Origin: Barnesiella sp. WM24
GTDB taxonomy: Bacteria > Bacteroidota > Bacteroidia > Bacteroidales > Muribaculaceae
Direction of reading: 5' to 3'
Length of the DNA stretch: 64,000 nt
Assembly: GCF_004570975.1 (NCBI RefSeq)
Contig: NZ_SPPC01000014.1
Location: forward strand, 1-64,000
In this document: positions 55,501 through 63,497 of the stretch, piece by piece
Numbering within the stretch: position 1 is the stretch's first letter
Layout of the letters: each line of letters starts with the position of its first letter
Program-made: the position numbers and the translations under genes
Notes under the pieces: model-generated
Database searches by the model: none
What the model was told of the DNA's origin: nothing
The model's input: only the letters and a program-made list of their open reading frames with translations

Positions 55501-55660
55501 TACATATAAGCTCAAGCGCCTCTGAATCACCACCTCGGAATGTAACGAGCTAAAACAATACACATTGAGAACGTGCCTTACGGTGCGGACTTTCTCATAG
55601 TGTATTTAGGCTTGTGGTGAGCCAAGAGGCGTATGACGAAAGTCTGCGCTTTTGTTTTAT
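55472..55660 (+). ncRNA. Candidate structured RNA (small RNA or regulatory leader)
   Basis: A consensus promoter drives a segment with several consistent helices. Arms 55517-55523/55625-55631 (CGCCTCT/AGAGGCG) and 55527-55533/55614-55620 (TCACCAC/GTGGTGA) form an outer stem. Inside are a small CTCG/CGAG hairpin (55533-55549) and a hairpin pairing 55558-55570 with 55592-55604. The sequence 55583-55594 (GTGCGGACTTTC) can pair with 55638-55649 (GAAAGTCTGCGC), which is followed by TTTTGTTTT. This pairing would cross the outer stem, giving a pseudoknot or a switch between terminated and open forms. It ends 75 bases before a lipoprotein gene. Its class is unknown to me. Confidence 0.45.
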
Positions 55661-55735
55661 TGGCAAGTGTGCATACCAAGTCAAACGACATGATGGCAAT
55701 AATGCACAAAACCAATAATAAACCAACAAGACAAC

Positions 55736-56479
55736 ATGAAAAAAGTATTTTCGCTAATGTTGCTACTCGCAACTATGGTCACGTTCACCGCTTGTGGCGA
55801 TGATGAGCCTGACAACACCAATTTATCACAGACATCCTACACAATGTATCATGAGGGCACTCAAGTCATCGAAGGGAACAATCTGTCAGATATATCATGG
55901 CAATCAGACAATGAATTTGTTGCTACGATTAAGAACAATGTAATTACAGGGCAGTATGTTGGTAAAACCACAGTAAAATCTGCGACAAACAATCTATCAT
56001 TTACAGTTGAAGTTAAGCCAAAATACAACACTTATGAAGAACCGCTTTTAGAATGGGGAGCTTCAAAAGCAACAATAAAAGCAAAATACGGAACTCCACA
56101 ATCAGAGGACACAAACAGTCTAATATATCAAACCTCTGACTATAATGCCCCGATTATGCTATTTATATTTGAAAACGGAAAAATGTCCACTTGCGGAGTT
56201 GTATGTAAAGTTTCTGCTGCATCTCAACTTGGAGATTTTCTCGTTGAAAGATATATACCGGTAAAAGTTGATACTGACAATTACTCTGCAACACTTCTTC
56301 ATTGCTATGGCAAAATTAGCGACCCTCAAGTTGACTATGGTGTAGCAATGCAATATAACTCATCTATAGGAGGAATCCTTGTTGCATATACAGGCGTCAA
56401 TGGGTCAAAATCAATGGATGCAGAAGAAGCTATAGATTTTCACAAAGCTTTTGAATCACTTGAAAGCGTATTAAAATAA
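55736..56479 (+). CDS. Lipoprotein with Ig-like segment, function unknown
   Basis: A 247-residue exported lipoprotein: the signal peptide ends in TFTACGDDEP (Cys20). An N-terminal Ig-like (Big_2) segment (about 30-95) has ISWQSDNEFVATIKNNVITG. The rest (about 100-247) is unrecognised and resembles other Bacteroidetes periplasmic proteins of this size. The gene is clearly more AT-rich than its neighbours, which suggests acquisition by transfer. It follows the structured RNA, which may control it. Confidence 0.75.
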   Translation: MKKVFSLMLLLATMVTFTACGDDEPDNTNLSQTSYTMYHEGTQVIEGNNLSDISWQSDNEFVATIKNNVITGQYVGKTTVKSATNNLSFTVEVKPKYNTYEEPLLEWGASKATIKAKYGTPQSEDTNSLIYQTSDYNAPIMLFIFENGKMSTCGVVCKVSAASQLGDFLVERYIPVKVDTDNYSATLLHCYGKISDPQVDYGVAMQYNSSIGGILVAYTGVNGSKSMDAEEAIDFHKAFESLESVLK

Positions 56480-56582
56480 TTCAATATCGTTTTAATCTAA
56501 CATAACAATACCGCAATCAGTCTTTTAGGTTACTGGTTAACGTATATCAAAATAAGTCTTATCACTATCGCGCTGCTGAATG

Positions 56583-56608
56583 GGGGACAAGTAGGTCAAC
56601 CGGGGACA
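56583..56608. repeat. Direct repeats resembling an IS21-type end
   Basis: GGGGACA occurs at 56583-56589 and 56602-56608, 19 bases apart. Spaced terminal repeats of this kind are seen in IS21-family elements. No transposase gene is present, so this would be a relic at most. Confidence 0.3.
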
Positions 56609-56632
56609 GCATCACATCGAGTGCAATAGCAG

Positions 56633-56663
56633 ATCCGCGGGCGACCTTCCAGTCGCCCCTACA
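56633..56663. repeat. Palindromic repeat, right half (distant copy)
   Basis: GGGCGACCTTCCAGTCGCCC followed by CTACAGCTACGCGGTG matches the right end of the repeat family at 6333-6606 and 11331-12515. The remaining gene-free bases from 56480 to 56772 show nothing else I can assign apart from the GGGGACA pair. Confidence 0.8.
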
Positions 56664-56772
56664 GCTACGCGGTGAATCCTGGATTCCTGGTGTGCAAGAA
56701 TTTTAATTACTTTAATTAAGACGGGTTTAAACTTTTTCGCGCAATCTGCTTGCATATTACCGGCAAATGTCG

Positions 56773-56780
56773 TAACTTTG
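56773..56780 (+). promoter_or_regulatory. -7 box for tRNA-Asp
   Basis: TAACTTTG, with CTTG 20 bases upstream as a near -33 element. Initiation near 56787 is 8 bases before the mature tRNA 5' end. Confidence 0.6.
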
Positions 56781-56794
56781 CGACACCAAACTGA

Positions 56795-56871
56795 GGTGCG
56801 TTAGTTCAGTTGGTTAGAATACGTGCCTGTCACGCACGGGGTCACGGGTTCGAGTCCCGTACGCACCGCCA
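56795..56871 (+). tRNA. tRNA-Asp (GTC anticodon)
   Basis: The 77-base cloverleaf has acceptor arms GGTGCGT and ACGCACC, D-arm GTTCAGTTGGTTAGAAT, anticodon loop CCTGTCACG with GTC, and T-arm GGGTTCGAGTCCC. The discriminator G is followed by encoded CCA (56869-56871). Confidence 0.97.
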
Positions 56872-56898
56872 AGCAGCTCCTCACGGAGCTGCTTTACT
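56871..56898 (+). terminator. Terminator after tRNA-Asp
   Basis: AAGCAGCTCC and GGAGCTGCTT form a 10-pair stem around TCAC, followed by TACTTTTAT. It begins at the last base of the tRNA's CCA end. Confidence 0.8.
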
Positions 56899-56926
56899 TT
56901 TATATGGGATTTCATCTGTCTGAATT

Positions 56927-58141
56927 ATGGATAATATGCAATCGGCGATAAATCCTGCGAAAAGCGAGCGGCTTTGGAACAGGAATTACATCAAGGTGAT
57001 GTGCAGCAACTTTCTTCTATTCTTTGCATTTTACATCCTGACACCGCTCCTTCCGCTATATCTCAACGAGCAGTTCAGCGCCGACAAAGACATGATTGGC
57101 ATCGTCTTGTCGGGATATGTGGTGGCAACACTGCTTATCCGACCGTTCAGCGGCTTCTTTGTCGACAGCTTCAACCGCAAGAAAGTGCTGATGATATGTT
57201 TCTTTGCGTTTTTCATCCTGTTTGCCGGATATATCGGAGCAGGCACCCTGTTGATGTTTGCCATCGTAAGAACCATGCACGGCATACCGTTTGGGGCGGC
57301 GACAGTAGCCAACAGCACCGTGGCGATAGATGTGCTACCCTCGTCACGTCGCAATGAAGGCATAGGCTTCTACGGACTGAGCAACAACCTTGCCATGGCG
57401 ATAGCCCCGTCAGCCGGCATATACATACACTCGGCAACAGGAAGCTTCCAGGCGATTTTCTGGATTGCACTCATGCTCGCCCTTGCAGGATTCTGCACCG
57501 CTTCTTCCGTAAAGATTCCGCAACGCGAAATTATAAAAAACAAGCCTAAGCTGAGCCTCGACCATTTTTTCCTCGGCAGGGCATGGTTAATGGCAATAAA
57601 CATCTGCCTGTTCGGACTCTGCTGGGGCATAATGAGCAATTATGTCGCAATCTACGGTCAGGAAGAGCTCGGCATTACCGACGGCACAGGCGTCTTCTTT
57701 GCCATCCTGTCGTTAGGTCTGTTTTCCTCCCGCCTTTACGGGTCACGCGCACTGCGCGCCGGGCGTCTCACCCAAAGCTGTGCCGGAGGAGTGTTGCTGT
57801 CACTTGTCGGCTACACCCTCTTCGCCCTCTCTATCAACCAGTGGACATTTTATCTCTCCGCCCTGTTTGTCGGTCTCGGCAACGGACAGATGTATCCCGC
57901 ATTCCTGAATATGTTTATAAAAGTGGCGCGCCACGACCAGCGAGGCACGGCAAATTCATCGATACTCATATCATGGGACCTCGGTATGGGCATCGGCATC
58001 CTTGTCGGAGGCTTTCTCGCCGAATATATCAGCTATGGCGCGGCTTTCCGTGTAACCGCCGTGATGCAGGCGGCAGGAGCTATGCTCTTTCTTCTGGCGA
58101 CACGCCGGTTCTTTATCAGCAGAAAGCTACACGACGATTGA
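56927..58141 (+). CDS. Major facilitator superfamily transporter
   Basis: A 404-residue inner-membrane transporter with about 12 helices. The loop between helices 2 and 3 has FVDSFNRKKVLMIC, the MFS A-motif (G-x-x-x-D-x-x-x-R-K variant). The overall pattern is like sugar-efflux or drug-efflux MFS proteins. Substrate unknown. It sits before the uronate genes, but a gap of about 100 bases with its own -7 box separates them, so it may be unrelated. Confidence 0.85.
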   Translation: MDNMQSAINPAKSERLWNRNYIKVMCSNFLLFFAFYILTPLLPLYLNEQFSADKDMIGIVLSGYVVATLLIRPFSGFFVDSFNRKKVLMICFFAFFILFAGYIGAGTLLMFAIVRTMHGIPFGAATVANSTVAIDVLPSSRRNEGIGFYGLSNNLAMAIAPSAGIYIHSATGSFQAIFWIALMLALAGFCTASSVKIPQREIIKNKPKLSLDHFFLGRAWLMAINICLFGLCWGIMSNYVAIYGQEELGITDGTGVFFAILSLGLFSSRLYGSRALRAGRLTQSCAGGVLLSLVGYTLFALSINQWTFYLSALFVGLGNGQMYPAFLNMFIKVARHDQRGTANSSILISWDLGMGIGILVGGFLAEYISYGAAFRVTAVMQAAGAMLFLLATRRFFISRKLHDD

Positions 58142-58193
58142 ACCGCAAAATCCATTTTAAGCGAAGTAATTGCGCTACGTGAATTTTTTTTCG

Positions 58194-58201
58194 TAACTTT
58201 A
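58194..58201 (+). promoter_or_regulatory. -7 box for the uronate-locus genes
   Basis: TAACTTTA, one change from TAnnTTTG, with ATTG 21 bases upstream. It lies 39 bases before the ATG at 58241. Confidence 0.4.
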
Positions 58202-58240
58202 CGCATTGATTGTTAGTGAACACCTAAATCCGGATTTATC

Positions 58241-59017
58241 ATGAAACGAATATTCTTCACACTAATAGCAATAACCGCGACAATATCAGTCTGCTGTCAG
58301 TCACGCACCATAGAGCTTGACAGCCCGTCAATGCGCGTATATCTTCCCGACCCGGCAATAGCCACGGGACGCGCCGTAGTGGCTTGTCCCGGAGGAGGCT
58401 ACACCCATCTCGCAAAAGACCACGAAGGATATGACTGGGCGCCGTTTTACAACAAGCTCGGCATTGCCTATGCAGTTGTGTGCTATCGTTTCCCCAAAGG
58501 CAACCCCGACCTTCCTGTCACCGACGCCGCCAATGCTGTAAAAATCATGCGCGACAGTGCCGAGGTGTGGGGCATCAACCCCTTTGACATCGGCATAATG
58601 GGCTCATCGGCGGGAGGACATCTTGCCTCGACCGTGGCCACTCACGCCGATTCTGAGTCGCGTCCCGACTTCCAGATACTTTTCTATCCGGTAATCACGA
58701 TGGACAAAAGCTATACCCATCTCGGCTCTCATGACAACCTCATAGGCAAAGACGCCACCCCGGAACAGGAATTACTGTATTCCAACGAAAAGCAGGTGAC
58801 CGACAAAACCCCGCGTGCGTTCATCGCATTCAGCGACGACGACACGGTAGTGCCCCCTATGAACGGCATCAATTATTACGCTGCACTTCACAACAACGGA
58901 GTACCCGCCGTTATCCACATCTATCCTTCCGGCGGTCACGGATGGGGCATACGTGAAGGATTCAAGTATAAAGCCGAAATGCAAGCTGACCTTAAAGCGT
59001 GGCTTGAAAGCTTCTGA
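58241..59017 (+). CDS. Exported alpha/beta hydrolase (esterase type)
   Basis: A 258-residue hydrolase with a signal peptide that ends near SVCCQS and may be a lipoprotein signal. The catalytic triad is visible: Ser in GSSAGGHLAS, Asp in FSDDDTVVPP, and His in GGHGWG; the oxyanion region is CPGGGYTHLAKDHEG. The family includes periplasmic carbohydrate and acetyl-xylan-type esterases. With the uronate genes that follow, it may remove acyl groups from pectin-like or other uronate sugars. This substrate is an inference. Confidence 0.8.
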   Translation: MKRIFFTLIAITATISVCCQSRTIELDSPSMRVYLPDPAIATGRAVVACPGGGYTHLAKDHEGYDWAPFYNKLGIAYAVVCYRFPKGNPDLPVTDAANAVKIMRDSAEVWGINPFDIGIMGSSAGGHLASTVATHADSESRPDFQILFYPVITMDKSYTHLGSHDNLIGKDATPEQELLYSNEKQVTDKTPRAFIAFSDDDTVVPPMNGINYYAALHNNGVPAVIHIYPSGGHGWGIREGFKYKAEMQADLKAWLESF

Positions 59018-59042
59018 CAAAGCAGTTAATAATCCATCGACC

Positions 59043-60260
59043 ATGAACCTAAGAGCTATATCATCATCACTTCTTGCCGCCACGTCGCTCATTGCCGTGG
59101 CTGAATCACGCTCACTCGACGTGACCGTAACCAACACTCTCGACACTGACCGTCAGGGTCATCCCGTGATAGTCGACCTTGACAAGCACGCCGCCGGCCT
59201 GGACATAACCAAAGCGACTGCGACAATCGGCGGCAGGGAAATAGCCACCCAGCTTGACGACCTCGACAACGACGGCATAGCCGACGAGCTTGTAATGGTC
59301 ATCGACATCCCGGCAAACGACGCTGCCACGATAAACGTAACGCTTGACACCGAAGGGACTCAGTCACAATATGAGCCGGCTACCTACGCCTATATAAAAC
59401 TGCGTGACGAAAAGAAGACCCACGTGAAAGTCGACGCCATATCTTTCCCTGGCGACATCGATGTAAAGACCACCTACAACTCCATTTACGGTCACGGAGC
59501 GGTAATGGAGGGGCTCCACAACGCCCTACGCATATATATGGACAACCGACAGAGCATCGACCTCTACGGAAAATCCACACCTCGCCTCGAGCTTGACGTG
59601 ACAGGCTTTTACACGACTCCCGAACAGCTCGCCGAAGGATATGGACGAGACATCCTGTGGGCGGGCAAATCAGTGGCGGCAGGCTCATTTCGCGGCTACC
59701 GTAACGGGGCACCCTGCACCATCGACACCGTGGCATCGCGCGGACAGTCGGTAATCGTCACCGGTCCGCTTCGCTCAATCGTGGAAGTGACCGACAAAGA
59801 CTGGATATATAACGGCAAGCGCCATCAGATGAAACAGCGCTACACCATCTACGCCCGCCGTCATGACTTTGATGTCGACGTGACAATAACCGGAATCACC
59901 GCCGACGACCTGTTCTGCACCGGAATCCAGAAACTGGAGACTGACAACGAAGGATTCATCGAAGCCGACGGGCTCGCAGGAAGCCGGGGCAGCAATGTGC
60001 CCGACAAGAAGCATCCCGAGCTGCCGGAGACACTCGGACTCGGATTGCACGTCTCCCCGGTCAACAATGGCGGCATGAGCGAAGATGAATACAACTATCT
60101 TGCAATGCTCACCCCCGACAGCAACGGTAAAATCCACTATACCGTCAACATCGGGGCTGAAAGAGAAGCCGACGGCTTCAAGAGCGCCGAAAGCTGGTTT
60201 GACAATCTCAGGAAGTGGCACAAAGAGCTGTCGACTCCCTGCATCATTGAAATAAAGTGA
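59043..60260 (+). CDS. DUF4861 family exported protein
   Basis: A 405-residue protein with a signal peptide (cleaved near AVAESRS) and a beta-rich body. Segments such as LDDLDNDGIADELVMVIDI, YNSIYGHGAVMEGLHNALRI, QRYTIYARRHDFDVDVTITG and the ending WHKELSTPCIIEIK are like DUF4861 proteins, found in polysaccharide-utilisation loci. A role in breakdown of uronate-containing glycans is likely from context; the reaction is unknown. The ATG at 59043 gives a proper signal peptide; the upstream extension overlaps the hydrolase gene. Confidence 0.8.
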   Translation: MNLRAISSSLLAATSLIAVAESRSLDVTVTNTLDTDRQGHPVIVDLDKHAAGLDITKATATIGGREIATQLDDLDNDGIADELVMVIDIPANDAATINVTLDTEGTQSQYEPATYAYIKLRDEKKTHVKVDAISFPGDIDVKTTYNSIYGHGAVMEGLHNALRIYMDNRQSIDLYGKSTPRLELDVTGFYTTPEQLAEGYGRDILWAGKSVAAGSFRGYRNGAPCTIDTVASRGQSVIVTGPLRSIVEVTDKDWIYNGKRHQMKQRYTIYARRHDFDVDVTITGITADDLFCTGIQKLETDNEGFIEADGLAGSRGSNVPDKKHPELPETLGLGLHVSPVNNGGMSEDEYNYLAMLTPDSNGKIHYTVNIGAEREADGFKSAESWFDNLRKWHKELSTPCIIEIK

Positions 60261-60296
60261 CCGATTAACCTAAAAATCATCTAAATATAAATCGCA

Positions 60297-61091
60297 ATGG
60301 TAAATTTTTCATTAGAAGGAAAAGTGGCGCTCGTTACAGGAGCCGCCTATGGAATAGGACTCGCTATCGCCAGGGCTTATGCCGAGGCAGGAGCAAAAAT
60401 AGTATTCAACTGCTCACGCCAGGAGACTGTTGACCGCGGCATGCAGGCCTACAAAGAGCTTGGCATCGACGCCAAGGGCTATCTCTGCGATGTCACTGAC
60501 GAAGAGGCAGTAAAAGCTATGGTCGCCGATATTGAAAAGACAGTGGGCACCATCGACATCCTTGTCAACAACGCCGGAATCATCAAGCGCATCCCTATGG
60601 AAGAGATGGCTGTCGAAGACTTCCGCCGCGTAATTGACGTCGACCTTGTAGCTCCCTACATCTGTGCCAAGGCGGTAATCCCCGGAATGATCAAGAAAGG
60701 TCACGGCAAGATTATCAACATCTGCTCCATGATGAGCGAGCTCGGACGCGAGACAGTGTCGGCTTATGCTGCGGCAAAGGGCGGTCTAAAAATGCTTACC
60801 CGCAATATCTGCTCTGAATATGGCGAACACAACATCCAGTGCAACGGCATAGGACCGGGCTACATCGCCACCGAACAGACCGCACCCCTGCGCGAGCTGC
60901 AACCCGACGGCAGCCGCCATCCGTTTGACCAGTTCATCATCTCCAAGACTCCCGCAGCCCGCTGGGGCACACCGGAAGACCTTATGGGTCCCGCAGTATT
61001 CCTCGCTTCCGACGCCTCTGACTTTGTCAACGGACACGTGCTTTATGTCGACGGAGGTATTCTCGCTTACATCGGAAAACAGCCTAAATAA
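60297..61091 (+). CDS. kduD: SDR oxidoreductase, KduD / gluconate 5-dehydrogenase type
   Basis: Interconverts 2,5-diketo-3-deoxygluconate and 2-keto-3-deoxygluconate (KduD) or acts on a related keto-gluconate. It has 264 residues, cofactor motif TGAAYGIGLAIARAYAEAGA, NNAGIIKR, catalytic Ser (NICSMMSELG) and Tyr/Lys (SAYAAAKGGLK). The end YVDGGILAYIGKQP is typical for gluconate 5-dehydrogenase-like SDRs. Placement next to a KduI-type isomerase favours KduD. Its stop (TAA) overlaps the ATG of the EIIC gene, so the two are coupled. Confidence 0.82.
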   Translation: MVNFSLEGKVALVTGAAYGIGLAIARAYAEAGAKIVFNCSRQETVDRGMQAYKELGIDAKGYLCDVTDEEAVKAMVADIEKTVGTIDILVNNAGIIKRIPMEEMAVEDFRRVIDVDLVAPYICAKAVIPGMIKKGHGKIINICSMMSELGRETVSAYAAAKGGLKMLTRNICSEYGEHNIQCNGIGPGYIATEQTAPLRELQPDGSRHPFDQFIISKTPAARWGTPEDLMGPAVFLASDASDFVNGHVLYVDGGILAYIGKQPK

Positions 61092-62494
61092 TGGAACAGG
61101 TATTTTCCTATATCATAGGTCTGGGCGCGGCAGTGATGATGCCTATCATCTTTACCGTGCTCGGACTTTGTATCGGCATCAAGTTTGGCAAAGCCCTTAA
61201 CTGCGGACTTAAAGTCGGTGTCGGATTCGTGGGACTCTCGGTAATCACCGCACTGCTCACCTCGTCACTCGGTCCGGCACTCAACAGCGTGGTAGACATT
61301 TACAATCTCCAGCTTAAAGTGTTTGACATGGGATGGCCTGCCGCAGCCGCCGTTGCCTACAACACCGCAGTCGGAGCGTTCATAATCCCGGTGTGTCTCG
61401 GAGTCAATATCGTGTTGCTTCTTCTTAAAGGCACACGCACAGTCAACATCGACCTGTGGAATTACTGGCACTTCGCGTTTATCGGAGCTGTCGTGTACTT
61501 CGCGAGCGGCTCGATATTATGGGGATTTTTCGCAGCAATCATCTGCTACATAATAACCCTCGTGATTGCCGACATTACAGCAGCCAGGTTCCAATCATAT
61601 TATAAGGACATGGAAGGCATCTCTATACCACAGCCATTCTGTGCCGGTTTCGCACCCTTTGCATGGGGTATCAACAAAGTGCTTGACAAGATACCCGGAA
61701 TGGACAAGCTGGAGATTGATGCCGAAGGCCTTAAAAAGAAGTTCGGACTTCTTGGCGAACCCCTGTTCCTTGGCGTCGTGGTAGGCGTGGCGATAGGCTG
61801 CCTCACCTGCACCTCAGCGGAAGAGATTGTCGACAAAATCCCCTACATACTCGGACTCGGTATCAAGATGGGAGCTGTAATGGAACTTATTCCACGTGTC
61901 ACAGTCCTTTTCATTGAAGGTCTGAAACCCATCTCCGATGCAACCCGCGAGCTGATAGCCCGCAAATTCAAGGGTGCCGAGGGACTCTCAATCGGTATGA
62001 GCCCGGCGCTTGTAATCGGACATCCCACCACTCTTGTCGTATCGCTGCTGCTGATTCCCGTCACTCTCTTCCTCGCAGTAATCCTGCCCGGCAACGAGTT
62101 TCTTCCGCTTGCATCGCTTGCAGGCATGTTCTATGTATTCCCGCTTGTACTCCCCTATACCAAGGGAAATGTGGTGAAGACATTTATCGTAGGACTCGTT
62201 GTAATCGTGCTCGCTTTGTTCATGGTCACCAATCTTGCTCCTGAATTTACCAAAGCCGCTCATGATGTATATGCCAACACGGGCGACGGCGCGGTTGCCA
62301 TTCCGCAGGGATTTGAAGGCGGCAGCCTCGACTTTGCAGGCTCCCCGCTCGCATGGCTCATATTCCAGTGCAGCTACAATCTGAAGTGGATAGGCGCCGG
62401 ACTCCTTACGGCAGCCACCCTCGGTCTTGTAATATGGAACCGCATCAAAATTATCAAAGACCAGAATGTCGCAATAAAACATAATGATAAATAA
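61091..62494 (+). CDS. PTS galactitol-type EIIC permease without EIIA/EIIB partners
   Basis: A 467-residue inner-membrane protein of the galactitol (GatC) type of PTS permease. It has about 12 hydrophobic segments, with FGKALNCGLKVGVGFVGL, PAAAAVAYNTAVGAFIIPV, FIGAVVYFASGSILWGFFAA, LGLGIKMGAVMELIPR and SIGMSPALVIGHPTTLV. No EIIA, EIIB or HPr gene lies nearby. It is translationally coupled to kduD and followed by kduI, so it probably imports an unsaturated uronate or a keto-deoxy sugar, perhaps without phosphorylation. PTS systems are rare in Bacteroidetes. The substrate and mechanism are inferred only from context. Confidence 0.85.
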   Translation: MEQVFSYIIGLGAAVMMPIIFTVLGLCIGIKFGKALNCGLKVGVGFVGLSVITALLTSSLGPALNSVVDIYNLQLKVFDMGWPAAAAVAYNTAVGAFIIPVCLGVNIVLLLLKGTRTVNIDLWNYWHFAFIGAVVYFASGSILWGFFAAIICYIITLVIADITAARFQSYYKDMEGISIPQPFCAGFAPFAWGINKVLDKIPGMDKLEIDAEGLKKKFGLLGEPLFLGVVVGVAIGCLTCTSAEEIVDKIPYILGLGIKMGAVMELIPRVTVLFIEGLKPISDATRELIARKFKGAEGLSIGMSPALVIGHPTTLVVSLLLIPVTLFLAVILPGNEFLPLASLAGMFYVFPLVLPYTKGNVVKTFIVGLVVIVLALFMVTNLAPEFTKAAHDVYANTGDGAVAIPQGFEGGSLDFAGSPLAWLIFQCSYNLKWIGAGLLTAATLGLVIWNRIKIIKDQNVAIKHNDK

Positions 62495-62541
62495 TCACCC
62501 TGATTTGAATAAAATGGCACTCTAATACAGGATAAACATCC

Positions 62542-62549
62542 TAACTTTG
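62542..62549 (+). promoter_or_regulatory. -7 box for the kduI-like gene
   Basis: TAACTTTG, a TAnnTTTG match, 21 bases before the ATG at 62571. It allows separate transcription of kduI. No -33 element at the usual spacing. Confidence 0.5.
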
Positions 62550-62570
62550 CCTTAACGAAAAAAATTAGCA

Positions 62571-63494
62571 ATGAAGAAAATAATATTATCACTCTCAATC
62601 GCAATGGCAACACTTGCAATGTCGGCACAAAAGCCTGAATATACAGTACAACGCGCATGTCATCCCGAAGACGTGAAGCATTATGACACCGAACAGCTCC
62701 GTTCGCGTTTCGCCATGCCGAAAGTCATGGAAGCCGACAAGGTGCTTCTCACCTACTCGATGTATGACCGCCTTGTATTCGGCGGAGCAATGCCCGTAAC
62801 AAAAGAAATCACCCTTGAGACCATCGACCCGCTGAAATCAGAGTATTTCCTTGAGCGTCGCGAGCTTGGTGTAATCAACATAGGCGGCGACGGCATAGTG
62901 ACTGTCGACGGAAAAGAGTATGAGCTCCACTTCAAGGATGCCCTTTACGTAGGACGTGGCAATAAAAACGTGACCTTCCGCAGCAAGGACGCTTCCAATC
63001 CCGCGAAGTTCTATATCAACTCAACCACAGCCCACAAAGCTTACAAGACCCAGCTGATTACAATTGACGGACGCAAAGGCTCTCTCAAAGCCAATTCATT
63101 TGCCGCAGGCAAGATGGAAGAGAGCAATGACCGCGTAATCAACCAGCTTATCGTAAACAATGTGCTTGAAGAGGGTCCCTGCCAGCTCCAGATGGGTCTG
63201 ACAGAACTTAAACCGGGTAGTGTGTGGAATACAATGCCCGCCCACACTCACGACCGCCGCGTAGAGGCATATTTCTACTTCAATGTGCCCGAGGGCAACG
63301 CCATATGCCACATTATGGGCGAGCCGCAGGAAAACCGCATGGTATGGCTTCACAACGAGCAGGCGATAATGTCGCCCGAATGGTCGGTACACGCTGCCGC
63401 CGGAACCTCCAACTACATGTTTATCTGGGGCATGGGCGGTGAAAATCTTGACTATAGCGACATGGACAAGATTTCCTATCTTGAAATGAAATAA
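62571..63494 (+). CDS. kduI: 5-keto-4-deoxyuronate isomerase (KduI) with a signal peptide
   Basis: Isomerises 5-keto-4-deoxyuronate, the ring-opened product of unsaturated uronates, to 2,5-diketo-3-deoxygluconate. Most of the 307 residues match Kdu[77 protein letters not shown], and [18 protein letters not shown], including the His/His/Glu zinc ligands in HTHDRRVE. Unlike typical cytosolic KduI (about 280 residues), it starts with [20 protein letters not shown], a convincing signal peptide cleaved before Gln20. It would thus act in the periplasm. Confidence 0.88.
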   Translation: MKKIILSLSIAMATLAMSAQKPEYTVQRACHPEDVKHYDTEQLRSRFAMPKVMEADKVLLTYSMYDRLVFGGAMPVTKEITLETIDPLKSEYFLERRELGVINIGGDGIVTVDGKEYELHFKDALYVGRGNKNVTFRSKDASNPAKFYINSTTAHKAYKTQLITIDGRKGSLKANSFAAGKMEESNDRVINQLIVNNVLEEGPCQLQMGLTELKPGSVWNTMPAHTHDRRVEAYFYFNVPEGNAICHIMGEPQENRMVWLHNEQAIMSPEWSVHAAAGTSNYMFIWGMGGENLDYSDMDKISYLEMK

Positions 63495-63497
63495 GCG

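Noticed and set aside
55336-55772. Two small minus-strand frames (75 and 64 codons) between porN and the lipoprotein gene
   Set aside because: They overlap a consensus plus-strand promoter and the structured RNA. One has a hydrophobic stretch, but neither has a domain or clear promoter.
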